DNA of 64,000 nucleotides from NCBI GenBank assembly GCA_016758965.1, contig JAEPRB010000033.1, positions 62,001 through 126,000 on the forward strand, given 5' to 3'. How positions within the stretch are numbered: position 1 is the first letter of the stretch; the number at the start of each line of letters is the position of its first letter. Positions 24,592-36,031 of the stretch are shown piece by piece. A program made the position numbers and the translations under genes. The notes under the pieces were generated by a model. The model was not told the DNA's origin, made no database searches, and was given only the letters and a program-made list of their open reading frames with translations. This DNA is from Circinella minor (taxonomy: Eukaryota; Mucoromycota; Mucoromycetes; Mucorales; Lichtheimiaceae).

Positions 24592-25311
24592 ATGACCGCG
24601 CACGATAACAAGGATTGCCTCTACGAAGCCGGTAAAACGACTCTTATTGCCGGTTCGCTCGGTCTTGTCGTTTCTGCTATGCAGAACACTGTACAAAAGC
24701 ACAAGGAAGGTGCTAAGGGTGTCTTCACTCGAACTGGTGGCACCATCGGTATTTTCGGTAATGGATCTCAATGAAACAGCTAATTCAACAACACCCTACG
24801 AGAAAAAAAAAGAGAGAAACAGAAAAGAGAAAAAAAAAACATCAACGAAACAGAAGAAGATAGATAAAAACGATCAACAATTGTTTTTCGAAACTAATAT
24901 TCTTCCCATATTCATTTTAAATTAATATGTATATAGCCGCAATGGGTGGTATTTTCGCTATCACTGAATGTACTGTTAAGGACATTCGCGGTCAAGACGA
25001 TGCATTGAACGCTGGTATTGCCGGTTGTGCTGCTGGTTTGGCAGCCGGTGTCAAGAGTAAGTAATAAAGGGGAAGAAAGACATAATTAAACGCGTTTTTT
25101 CTATGTGGTATGATTTTAATGAAATTTCTTTATATTAGCCGGCTCTATTGCCAAAATGTGTGCTGCTTGTGCTGGTGTTGGTGCTACTATGTTTGCATAT
25201 GAGTATTCTGGTGAATTGAAGGGTTCTTTGGCTGGCAAGTCTTTGGAAGAACGAAAGGAAGTCAGAGATTCATTCTTTAAGGGATATAAGAAGGCCGAGG
25301 AACAAGCATAA
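24592..25311 (+). CDS. Mitochondrial complex I accessory subunit, NDUFA11/B14.7 type (Tim17-like fold)
   Basis: Three exons (24592-24757, 24937-25056, 25139-25311) give 152 residues. The protein has four short Gly/Ala/Ser-rich hydrophobic segments typical of the Tim17/22/23 superfamily (AGKTTLIAGSLGLVVSAMQN; FTRTGGTIGIFAAMGGIF; LNAGIAGCAAGLAAGVK; AACAGVGATMFAYEY) and a basic-acidic C-terminal tail (SLEERKEVRDSFFKGYKKAE). This matches the fungal NADH:ubiquinone oxidoreductase 21.3-kDa/NUJM subunits, which sit in the membrane arm of complex I in the inner mitochondrial membrane. The presence of a complex I subunit implies that the organism keeps a classical complex I, unlike budding yeast. A true TIM17/22 translocase subunit is the main alternative but has different loop motifs. 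Confidence 0.8.
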
Positions 25312-25620
25312 ATAATTTTCTTCATTCACATTTTTTTATAATCTTCCTATTCATTTATATACTCACGCGATCTCCAATTCTTCTCTTTTGCTTACCTTGT
25401 CCAAAATACAAGCACAACTCTTTTTTTTAGACAATCAAAAAATTCATTATATTTTTTTTTTAAAAAAAACAAACACAAATTGTTTCATTATTTTCAAGTG
25501 TATTTGGATTAAATTGTGAATGAGGAAAAAAAAAGGAAAATTACTGTTACATTATCCTTGTAGATATATATTTACATATTAAAAGGAATGAAAGGGGTAG
25601 TATTATACTTAATCTTATTA
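25312..25620. other. Convergent 3' intergenic region
   Basis: Short AT-rich spacer between the 3' ends of the complex I gene (+) and ALG11 (-), with T-runs and A-runs likely serving as 3' end signals for both. No gene seen. Confidence 0.5.
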
Positions 25621-27837
25621 CTATGTCAACCATTTACGTAAAGATCGCATTAATTCTCGACTAAAAGCAACCTCAGAAAATCTATCGGATGCAGCAGCCC
25701 GGGCATTAGATGCCATCTTGATGGTATCTTGTTTAGAAAGAGATAAAGCTTTATCAAGACAATCAGCGAACGAATCGACAGAATCTGCAAGAAAGCCAGT
25801 GGGTCTACCATCGTATTCTGTTACAATATCTCGTTTAGGACCTGCAGAATTATGTGCTACTGGAATTAATCCTGCTGCCTAATAATTGACAATAAATACA
25901 ATAATAATCAAATGAATTAAATAAAAGCTATTTAGATTGACAAAAAATATGTATGTAATCAACTTACCATGTATTCTACTACTCCGATACCAAAATGTTC
26001 GTTCCACATTGTATGTAAACCAACCTTGGCTTTACCCAAATAATCAACTAATGTATCAAACGAAGCATTGACTTCAAATCGTACATATTTCTATATATAA
26101 AGAAATATTAATTAAAAAGAGTTATTAAGAAATCTCATAACATGCAAACGAAATTGTGAATAATTTTTTACCTCAACATTTAATTCTTGAGCCAATTTTC
26201 TAAGGCCAACAATTCTTCTTTCATCACCTTCATTTCGTGAACTTCCAATCATAACAAGTTCTAAATCCTTTTCGTCTTTCCATTTGGGATGCTTCTCAAA
26301 AAGTTTGGCCATAGCTTGTATTTGCATTGCATGATCCTTTTCTGGTCTACATATATTCATTCTTACTATTAATCTCTAGGTCATCTTTTTTTTTTCAAAT
26401 GTGTTATCATAACATAAAGTACGAACAGTGGATATTCAACTTTCAATTACCTAAACTGTGCAACACTAACGATTTTTGGCATGCGGTTGTTAAGGTCTAG
26501 TACATTAAGTCGCTCAGTATCACATGGTGGATAAACAATCTCGGCTTCAGTTTTCCAAAGTTGATCGATATGACCCTTAGTCCAACTCGAGTTTACCATG
26601 ACAATTTCTGCAAATGAACCACACCATCCATAAACCCAGGAAAACATGTGATAATAGCTTTTTTTATAAGCAAATAATTAGATTACCTATATATATATAT
26701 AGAACACGGATTATGTGCTCAGAGTCATTTATACAAAAAGGACTTACATTAATTTTCCAGAAGTCCAAATAGCACTTGTAGCAAGTTGGGAATCATTATT
26801 GTATTGTCTTCGTCGTTCATATACCCGTTGAAGCATATCCGAACTATTTAATGGCATTATTATAATAAGTGATAATGTTCTCATCTAGAATAACTGTTTT
26901 TCTATGATTACGCACCTGATTGTAGGGTAATGAGTATAAGTTGCAATTTTGACATGAGTTAAATAGTGTACTACTGGGTAGGTGAATGCATATCCCATCG
27001 TGTCTAATATATATTTTGAAGATTAGATCAAATATGTATTCAAATTGATTAAAGCACAATTCAAATCCAATATACCAAAATAAATATCAGGAACAAGTTT
27101 GCTCATAGCTTCATATCCCAATACCATTGATGACAAGCTTTGAAGTAGTAATGTAAATCGTGGGTATCTAAATACATATTTGTTGAGCTATCAGTAAACA
27201 CTACCGGGAATACAGAATATTCAAAATTTATTAGACAAACCTTGAATCCTCAACAAGATATCGTGCGTGTAAATAGACAATAGCAAGTGTTCGTGGATCT
27301 AGATCAATGTTAAACCGGTTCTAAATAAATAAACAACGGGTTGTTATTAACTGCGTATTAACTACGTATATACTACAACGCATTAATCATTTGTCGTTTT
27401 TATACCTTAACTCTAAATAAAATCTGTTCTTTTGAAGCATCGATATCTCCTGTATACACGACACAAATAACATGGGGGAATTCTCTTTGTACGTCTCTAA
27501 TCGCTGTCCATAAAACACGTTCACCTCCACCACCTGCATCACTTTATATAGTATATAAACAAATTGAGCACTCTTCAATTTTGAACGCTGGAATGGGACA
27601 AGATTCATTGTCTGTTTTTTAATCCAATTATATTTACCAGTATGGATGGAAGAACCCAAGGAAAATGGGAGGCGAATCACCTTCGATTAATGGCTCTTCT
27701 CCAGGACCTGCTCTATCAAGAACTTGAAGTAAATGTTGGCGATTCACCTCAACATTATTTAAGGTACGTAAACGGACAAATCGATAAACAAGCCATAGAG
27801 ATACCAATGTCGTGGTAATCCAAAATGATATTGCCAT
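25621..27837 (-). CDS. ALG11: GDP-Man:Man3GlcNAc2-PP-dolichol alpha-1,2-mannosyltransferase (Alg11)
   Basis: Ten minus-strand exons (27638-27837, 27406-27541, 27241-27320, 27076-27167, 26916-27003, 26748-26843, 26451-26657, 26172-26346, 25968-26090, 25621-25878) give 484 residues in one frame. An N-terminal membrane anchor ([18 protein letters not shown]) precedes the Alg11 signature [17 protein letters not shown], then [28 protein letters not shown] and the GT4 donor-site motif [19 protein letters not shown] (from about residue 388). Alg11 adds the fourth and fifth mannose to the dolichol-linked oligosaccharide on the cytosolic face of the ER. The length is slightly under yeast Alg11. The gene is divergent from a small mitochondrial-type gene. 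The identification is secure; each junction was checked for phase. Confidence 0.94.
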
Positions 27838-28504
27838 GGTTACTTTGTTTCTATTTTTTGAGAGTGTATGGAAACCACTGGAGGAGGCTCATACGAACAA
27901 AAAAAAATTGAATATACTTTCTGCCAAAGGACCCAAGCGACGTGTTCAAACGGCGATGGATAGATAAACTGCCAAATTCGTGCGTTACACACACGAATGT
28001 TTAGATAAAAGGAATGCATGAAAATTAACCCTTTTTTTTTTCTTGCTATCATACAAAGTTGACTTGAAGCGAATTATTTCTAAGTACCTGAGAACCTATT
28101 AACGAACGTATAATATTATAGTCACCAATAATTTTACATGAATGACAGATATATAATAGTTTCTCCATCTTGAAGTCTAGATATATTTTTACTGAAAAAG
28201 CAATTATAAAGTTTTATATCTTGGTATAAAACATATGAAACTGCTATATATTCACCATCAAAGTACTCTTAATATTAATTACAATTTGAGAATAAAAAAA
28301 ATATCTCTATTATATGTACATAGCAGCACCAGCAACAACAATATTCCGTTCTCCCGAGTTCCTTCTCTGTCCTTTAAAAGTTTTAGTTTAACCCTTTTTG
28401 TATAATTCAACTGAATTTTAATACTTGGTATGTGGACGCTAGAGAATATTAAAAAAAAGGTGCTTAACTTACAACCGGCACGGCTTCTTCACTTTTCTTT
28501 CGTA
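27838..28504. other. Divergent promoter region, ALG11 and a small plus-strand gene
   Basis: Shared upstream region of two divergent genes. A plus-strand ATG at 28430 is in frame with the downstream gene and would add 25 residues, but 28505 gives a better mitochondrial presequence. No other feature seen. Confidence 0.45.
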
Positions 28505-29076
28505 ATGTACAGACAATTAGCAACTCTTTCAACTACAAGGCGAATTACGAATTCATATTCGCGATTACGAATTCAACCTGCCACTATTCTCCATGGAAAT
28601 CGCTCACTGACTTCTACAATAACACCTTTGCCATTAGGTGTTACGACAAAACGAGCCTTTACAGTGACAACGGTCAACTTTCAAGCACAACAGAGTATGG
28701 AAGAAGACATGAATAATATTGAAGAATTATTTTCTATAGCAAAGGATGAGGTTCGTTTTGATTATTTCTTTCTACTATATTACTACAAGCCTTTTTCTTC
28801 TGTGTATATAATATGGATATTCTTTTGATACTTATACATACACTTTATCTCATTGAATATCAGATGGAATATGCTCAAGAATCAATCGGCTCCGTTTATT
28901 ATCACGAAGATCGAGTAACAGCAGAAAATGCCGTAAATGAGTGTTTAGAAGCATTTAACAAGTTTTTGGCAGATTTACCATCAGATGAAATGCGAAACGA
29001 AGTACAAGGCAAGGTTGGAATGAAGATAAAAAAACTGAAAATGGAATATGACTCATTACCTGAAGAAGGTGGTTAA
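28505..29076 (+). CDS. Small conserved-looking protein with putative mitochondrial presequence
   Basis: Two exons (28505-28750 and 28864-29076; donor GTTCGT, acceptor ATCAG) give 152 residues. The N-terminal 50 residues are rich in Arg, Ser and Thr without acidic residues (MYRQLATLSTTRRITNSYSR), a typical matrix-targeting sequence. The remainder is a compact acidic helical domain (MEEDMNNIEELFSIAKDE; YAQESIGSVYYHEDR; NECLEAFNKFLADLPSDE) ending KLKMEYDSLPEEGG. The pattern looks like a conserved uncharacterised family, but I cannot name it. An upstream ATG at 28430 in the same frame is possible. The weak donor makes the intron less certain, although reading through it gives unlikely sequence. 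Confidence 0.7.
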
Positions 29077-29520
29077 AAAAAGAGTGTTAGGGTGTATAAT
29101 ATATAATAATATAACGTATAACCACAATATAAAAAAAAGTAGTATAGACATATATACAAGCAACAATAAATTTGTTTAAATCATTATAACATAACAAAAG
29201 AAAAAGTAGTATATATTAAATGATATTACTAACAAACTATTATGCTTCAATAACTTGTTATCAGGTCTGTCTATTCAAATTAAGAACCACGTGACTTTAC
29301 AAAAACGTCTGTATATATATATCCGTATTTTCTGTTGATTTAATCATAGACACCTACCTTTCCTTTTTTTTTTCTATATAATGACAGCTATTACATAACA
29401 TCAATCATTTCCCTATTATTACTATATTACTGCCATAGCTAAACCAGATATACACATAAGCCCACAATAATACGAACGTGTTATTATTATTTTTTATTAT
29501 TGTATTCATATATATACAAT
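29077..29520. other. Convergent 3' intergenic region
   Basis: AT-rich spacer between the 3' ends of the small mitochondrial-type gene (+) and the U2 A' gene (-). No gene recognised. Confidence 0.5.
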
Positions 29521-30654
29521 TTAATTTCCTTTTGGCATTTGACCTGCCTTGAGTAATTGTTCTAATCGAGAAATTTCATCAAGTGATGTCGCTTGTTTCA
29601 ATGCCTCCTATATAATATTAAAAACAAGTATATTATTAGTTCTCTTATGTATCATCCCTTAGCAGAGTATTTCAAATATTTCCTTTGTTCCTTCTTTTCC
29701 ATGATATTAAAAAAATCAAACGGACCTTGATCTTTAATTGCTCTTCTTTAGAAAGAGCCTTTTGTTTTTGAGCTGCACTCAATCCTTCACCCACTTCAAA
29801 TGTATTACTACTTTTAGTATCTGAAATTGATTGACCCAATTCATTTTCTACACCATTTTCCACAAACAAAGTATTCGCCTCTTCACGTTCCTAATATAGA
29901 GATATACAGAACATTAAATGTCATTTATACACACACGCACACATATATATATATTATAAACCATTTCTTTGTTTCTATCAAGGATATATGTTCTATTATT
30001 ATTATTATTTAAAAAAACAGCACTGTTACCTTTTGCTTAATCTTTTTGAAATCCAATACTCGGAGTCGAGGAAGTTTATGAATTAAATATAAACGATAAT
30101 ATTGTTTCTTTGTCACTGGGTTATCTGCAAGACTCAAAAATGTAAGACGTTTGAACTTTGCTAAAGCTTCCAAATCGCCAAGCTCTTGAATAGAATTATC
30201 GGTCAGGATGAGAGTTGTCAAATTAGGTAAGAATTCAGCCAGATTGGATTCGATCTTGTTGATACGATTGTTGGCTAATAACAAATGCTGAAGTCGAATC
30301 AATCGTGGAAAGTTACCAAGAACTCGAAGATCATTATTACTAAAATCGATTGTATCATTTAAATCCTAATATATATATATATATATATAGTTAATAACAA
30401 TGACTGTACAATATAGAACGTGTTGGAATATATTTCAATAAATTTATACCTTTGTCACGCCCAAATTTTCAATGGCAGGCAGCTTGAGATCTTGATGGTT
30501 GTATACATGTTAGAAAACTGATCCGAGATATATATATATATATAGAAAAGAAAATCATCTAAAAAGTAGAATTACCTCGTAAGACGAGTTCACGTTCTTT
30601 TAAGGCATTTAAATGAGATATTGCTGAATTCAACACGTCTGCTGTCAGTTTCAT
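29521..30654 (-). CDS. LEA1: U2 snRNP component A' (LEA1/SNRPA1), leucine-rich repeat protein
   Basis: Five minus-strand exons (30576-30654, 30450-30490, 30030-30365, 29726-29890, 29521-29607) give 235 residues. The protein starts MKLTADVLNSAISHLNALKE and continues with leucine-rich repeats (LKLPAIENLGVTKD; IDFSNNDLRVLGNFPRL; HLLLANNRINKIE; LTTLILTDNSIQELGDLEAL; LTFLSLADNPVTKK), then the LRR cap YYRLYLIHKLPRLRVLDF. This order and wording match U2A', which forms a heterodimer with U2B'' on stem-loop IV of U2 snRNA in the spliceosome. The C-terminal tail is helical and Lys/Gln/Glu rich, as in the family. The 41-nt second exon is supported by phase and by a CTAAC-type branch site upstream. Confidence 0.93.
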
Positions 30655-31423
30655 TGTATACGTGGAATTATTTTTTTGTGTTAAGAGCAAACGGAGAAAG
30701 GTAGCCACTTTTACAAAAAAAGCTCCAGTTAAAAATTTCGATCTTCATCCCAGCAAAGGGGCATGCTGGATATGTAATTTTGTTTAAACTGCTGATACAA
30801 TAGCGTCTTTGATGATCAAGCTCATTTTTTGAAAATTCTATTCTTTTGAACGATTTTTCTTATAAGATATAATAATAATAATAATAATAAAGGAGAGTTG
30901 TCCATGTTTAATAAATGGGATAAAAAAAGGTTCATAGTACCTACCTAGTAAATAACAAATACAAAGTATTAATGCAATGAGATCGTTAAATGCTAATGAA
31001 AGTTACACACCCACTATCACATACACGACTCTTTAATAAATCTAAATACTTATATTTATTTCTCTATACAGTTACGTAACAGTTTCCAACGAACAGATAA
31101 CGTTGTTTAATTGAGACATGATACTTAGGATTCTAGGTAAAACCGGCGCTAAACATCACATATGGGGGTATGGACACCTTGAAAACTTGAACAACCCTGA
31201 ATAAAGTTACAAATGGTATATTATTGCTAATACTCATTATAATTTAATTAATATAATATAATCAAAATTGATAGTCAAAATATATCTATGTTCATCCCTT
31301 CAATATATACGATGCGGATTCTCATGTAAAGTATAGAGGTTTGTTGGGGAGTTTATTCCTGTAATCACGAATAAGTGCTCGACTTCAATATTTATATAAT
31401 AATCATAATGCAAAAACAAGTAG
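30655..31423. other. U2 A' promoter and spacer
   Basis: Upstream region of U2 A', with a short (AAT)n run near 30871-30889. No exon seen. Confidence 0.45.
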
Positions 31424-31525
31424 TTAAATAACCAGACGCGCTAATACACCAATTATTGTCACTGATGTGATAAGCGCGATAATAAATGCTGTTAACCATC
31501 TCTCTGCTGTTGTCGGGATACGCAT
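31424..31525 (-). CDS. Candidate 33-residue single-pass membrane peptide
   Basis: An ATG-initiated 34-codon frame encodes MRIPTTAERWLTAFIIALIT followed by SVTIIGVLARLVI. It has a short polar N-terminus, a hydrophobic segment of about 20 residues and one Arg near the C-terminus, a layout like tiny subunits of ER or mitochondrial complexes (the size of Ost4). GC content is locally raised and there is no overlap with any larger gene. No homologue is recognised, and a frame of this length can arise by chance, so this is a candidate only. Confidence 0.4.
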   Translation of the reverse strand: MRIPTTAERWLTAFIIALITSVTIIGVLARLVI

Positions 31526-33253
31526 ATTAGTTTTGATTAGTCAAAACACGATAAGGTTATTATTATTTTTGAAGAGAGTTATTGTTAAGGCACCATGGCA
31601 TGTCAAATAGCGAGAAAAAAATGACTACGAAGAATAAAAGTGGAAATATATATATAACAGATCGTAACTAATCATAAACACATACAGCCTTTGATTTCAC
31701 ATATGTTCAAAATTTAGAAAGTGTTACTGCTGCAAAAAAAGAAAAAAAAACATGTAGAGTGGTCTTAAGGAATGAAGTAGAAAATAAGAAAAAATTAAAC
31801 GGTTACTCGTTCAAATCGTGAATTAGGAAGATTTAACTATTATAATTGGAAACGCATTTTTTTTCAAACTTGTCGAATGATGCTTGAAAAAAAAGCACAT
31901 TATAGGATATTATTTTATCGAGTATTTTTTTTATATGGTATTTATTTAATTAAAAGAAAAAAACTCAATGGTAATATATATGCAACAGGCATCAAATCAA
32001 TAAAGGGTTTCTACGCAACATTAACAATAATAGTATTCTTATCATAATAGTTCATCTACATTAAGTAACATATGAGTTATATATTATACAGAAGAATTAT
32101 ATTCATATAATTTTGATATGGTTTTCCTTTGAACGTATATTTCTAAAAGGTATTATATTAATATACGAGGAATAGAAAAAAAGTAGGCGATGGTTGCGGA
32201 AAAGATTTGCGTTACGTACTGTTTAATCAGGGAAGTGTTCTTTTGCCAGAAATTATGCACGAAAAAAATAGGAGTTTGAAGGCATGACAAGGTACGATGT
32301 ATTGACCATGATCGGTAAAAAAAAACTTTCTAGAGAGGGAGTGCTATTTAATCAAGGTTTTGGATAAAACAGATACGTAGTAATTTTATGAGTATAAATG
32401 ATAGAATATTATTGTAGCTGTATTTATATTTATACGTAGTGCAATCCCATCATTCTGTACTGTAGTTTTCCTCTGATCCAAGCTGTAGATATTGATTATG
32501 TATTTATATTTATCTTTCGCTAGTTTGATGTTAATTGTGACAGAAAATTTATTTATTGTATTATTATTTAAATATGGGTCAAAGCGGTGAAAAGCATAGG
32601 CTAAAAAAAGATGTAAGCAATCATTTATACGTAGAAAAATAAAATAAGCTGTTTCTTTAATTGTAATATATGGATATTAGGAGAAAATTCAAATCGGATG
32701 ATATAATTTGGTTACGAGAAGAAGATATATTTTCCATCAATACTAAAAGAGGGTTAATTACTCTATTCTTTTTAACAATCCATCCATCATTGATCAAATG
32801 TAAAAGAGCAAAATATGATATATATGCAGTTATTACAATATGGTCTGGTGATTAGTAAATTCCAGTTTAGTTTATCTAAAATTTGAATTAATTAAGTACT
32901 GAGTGTTGCTATTTTTGAATCACAGCCAATGCATTAGTGTCAAGGTGTCTAAAAAATGAGAGTTTGTATCACTTCTTATGATCTACGTATATGAAGAAAA
33001 TGAAAGGAGAAGAGTATAAAAAATAAAAGTTTACGTAATAACATATATTATATTGTAATTGATATCCTTTATTTAATAAGCCAAGACATTTAATTTTATT
33101 AACTTGTTAGGCAAAAATGGCTCCTAAACATAGCAACAAAGCTACACTTACCATAAAAGGATCAGGGCATTTTTTTTTTTTTATATTTTTTAGACTCTTT
33201 TTCTTCTTTTATAAAGTTCTTGTTCTTTTTCTTTATTTTATTTTTTCAATGCC
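31526..33253. other. AT-rich intergenic region
   Basis: Spacer of about 1.7 kb ending in a T-rich leader (33168-33248) before the CAS1-type gene. No exon or RNA gene recognised. Confidence 0.5.
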
Positions 33254-33391
33254 ATGCCATCTAATCAAAATGCACTTATTCAAATAGGCGTATGTCTAAC
33301 TTTTGTACTTGTCTTTATAGCCGGCATTGCTCGTTTCATATTTGGTAAAATGATAACTGGCTTCTTTTTTATTTTCTCATCAATGACGTTG

Positions 33392-33426
<35 letters not shown>

Positions 33427-35813
33427 TTTGTTCGTGTGCGTGTATGACCTGACTAGTTACATATATAATATATATTTTTATTATGCAGACCCAAACGATC
33501 AAAGCAGATGCAATTCATTATTAAATACTGGTTGGTGGCAAGATACTGAAACTTATACGAAATGGCAACCTGGAGGTTGTATGATGCATACATACAAACC
33601 AGACGAAATTTCTTCTTGCCTGCAACATGCCCGCATTTTGTACGTAGGCGATTCCATTGCACGGGAACAATTTTTCTCATTTGCCCGACTCATACGCGAC
33701 GATATTGAAACAGCTGGACCCAAGCATGTTGATCGCAAATACGAATTTAATGATCAGGGCCTCATATTTGAATTTTGGTGGGATCCGTATCTCAATGCTT
33801 CACGTACAAGTGCCATGTTGAAAACGACTGATCCAACTATCCAACCTAGTCTTCTTGTAATGGGGAGTGGTGCATGGTATATGCGTTATTTGGATGAAGA
33901 TACTTATCGAGAAGATTGGCAAGATGCAATGGATCGTGTATTTGACGCTGTACAACGATCTAGTCGAGTAGCTGATGCGGTTATTTTGTCACCTGTCGAA
34001 ATACCAGATTATAGTCTTTTGTCACCCGAACGAGAAGAAACCATGTCGATCAATAAAATTGATAGTATGAATGCATATTTGGAATCTAAATTGGCATCAT
34101 CGACTCCTTTGACCCCCATGACGATCCCATTTGTTTGGAATGATGTTTCAGGCACTGCTACTAATGTTACCGAAGATGGTTTACATTTCAAGCAACCTGT
34201 GACGGCTATGCAGGTTCAACTGGCCCTCAATTATCGTTGCAACGACCAATTATCCAAGCATTTTCCCATGGATAGCACATGTTGCTATCATTATCCAATA
34301 CCAAAGTGGTACCAATGCATTTTTTTTATCTTTTTCCTTATATGGGCCCCAATTGGATTATATATCTCAACAAATGGTAAGTCTATAATAAAATGTTTTT
34401 CTGATGAGACAGTAAGAAAAGTAATATATTAAAGAAAAAAATCAGTAGAAAGTTCGGTGACTAATCCAATACGTCTCGTTATACCTTCAGAATCAATTCT
34501 TAATGCTGTATTTATCTTTGGATTGGGTGTTATATATATGTACTTTGGAGACCGAACACAACTTTTTGGAAAAGCACAAAAGGATTTTGACGCGATTGTA
34601 TTCGGAGCTTTATTATTCGTATCATTGGTTACTGGTATTTTGACACTCAAGGTGAAAAAGGAGGGGGATCAAGGATTTCTTAACCGGGACCAAACGGATG
34701 AATGGAAAGGATGGATGCAGGTCATCATCCTGATTTATCATTTCATGGGAGCATCTTCTGTATCAGGGATCTACAATCCGGTACGCATCCTTGTAGCTGC
34801 CTACTTGTTCCAGACCGGATACGGGCACTTTTTCTTCTTTTACAAAAAAGGTGACTTTGGTATTGGCCGAGTATTAGGCGTCATGATTCGCCTTAACTTA
34901 CTTACATTTGTATTGCAATATGTGATGAATACCGATTATCTCAGCTACTACTTTACCCCATTGGTCTCATTCTGGTTCGGTGTCATTTGGGTTACAATGT
35001 ATATTGGGCATAGTTCGAATAAGACCTCTTGGTTTTTATTATGCAAGTTACTTGTTGCTTTTACCATGACAACAATAATTATCCAATCCCCTGGTGTGTT
35101 GGAAGATATTTTTGATTTACTCAAGTTTTTGTTTAATATTCATTGGAATGCGACCGAATGGCGTTTCCGCCTTGGATTGGATGCATATATCATCTACATT
35201 GGTATGCTTTGTGCGTATGCTACCATCAAGTTCAATGAATACCGATTACAAGAACATCCATGGTGGCCAACAGCCAAAAAGTGCAGCATTATCGCCTCTG
35301 GCATTCTTTTAACTGGGTATTTCATTTTTGAGCTATCCATGCCCACCAAATATGTCTATAACGGGGTTCATCCGTATATTTCATGGATTCCAATAATTGC
35401 ATTTATTGTTCTTCGAAATGCGACGGTTCAATTACGGAATACATCGTCAAGGTTTTTTATTTTCTTTGGTCGCATTTCATTGGAAACATTTATTGGACAA
35501 TTCCATATGTGGTTAGCAGGAGATACTAAAGGTTTACTGGTTGTCATTTCGCATGCTCGCGCAACACAGGGTTTTGGATGGTGGTTTAATCTCGTGGTAT
35601 CAAGTATTCTTTTTGTCTTTGTATCTTATTACCTGAGCCAAACGACGGGTGAACTCACGCGATGGCTATGCTCTGCAATTACATCGGGTGAAAGTCGACG
35701 AGCAACTGACAATACTTCTGGTATCTATCATGCAGTACCTCTCCTGCCGACATCCTCCGCAAATAGACATGAACCTGCATCATCATCTAGTGCCGCTTCT
35801 GAACCCGATAATG

Positions 35814-35846
<33 letters not shown>

Positions 35847-36031
35847 ACGGTAATAAGAATGATGGTCGACATGAAACGGATAACGATAATAACAATAATA
35901 TGGATATAGAAATGGTTGAATCTCTGCAAACTTCGCCAAAACGATCATGCGTTTCAAACCTTTTTGATGATGCTCGTGTTAGAACTGGATTGGCTCTATT
36001 AATCATTGGTCTCCTCAATAACTTTTGCTAG
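33254..36031 (+). CDS. CAS1: CAS1/CASD1-type glycan O-acetyltransferase, multipass membrane protein
   Basis: Three exons (33254-33344, 33489-34376, 34446-36031) give 854 residues, near human CASD1 and Cryptococcus Cas1. An N-terminal signal anchor (LIQIGVCLTFVLVFIAGIA) precedes a lumenal SGNH-type domain with the nucleophile motif ILYVGDSIAREQF (about residue 84) and the Asp-His motif TEDGLHF (about 257-263). After a membrane segment come about ten hydrophobic segments of the Cas1 10-TM acyltransferase domain (WKGWMQVIILIYHFMGASS; NPVRILVAAYLFQTGYGHFF; ETFIGQFHMWLAGDTKG). The family O-acetylates glycans in the Golgi: capsule glucuronoxylomannan in Cryptococcus, sialic acid in animals. The substrate here is unknown and is probably a cell-wall or secreted polysaccharide. 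A poly-Ser run and an Asn/Asp-rich stretch sit in a cytosolic or lumenal loop near the C-terminus. Intron 1 carries a TA microsatellite. Confidence 0.92.
33396..33422. repeat. TA microsatellite in intron 1 of the CAS1-type gene
   Basis: Alternating TA/AT tract of about 13 units, inside the intron. Confidence 0.9.
35816..35845 (+). repeat. (AGT)10 coding microsatellite
   Basis: Ten perfect AGT codons encode a Ser10 run in the loop of the CAS1-type protein; length polymorphism between strains would be expected. Confidence 0.95.

Noticed and set aside
35728..36018. Leu-rich minus-strand ORF within the CAS1-type gene
   Set aside because: The Leu run is the antisense of the (AGT)10 Ser repeat.
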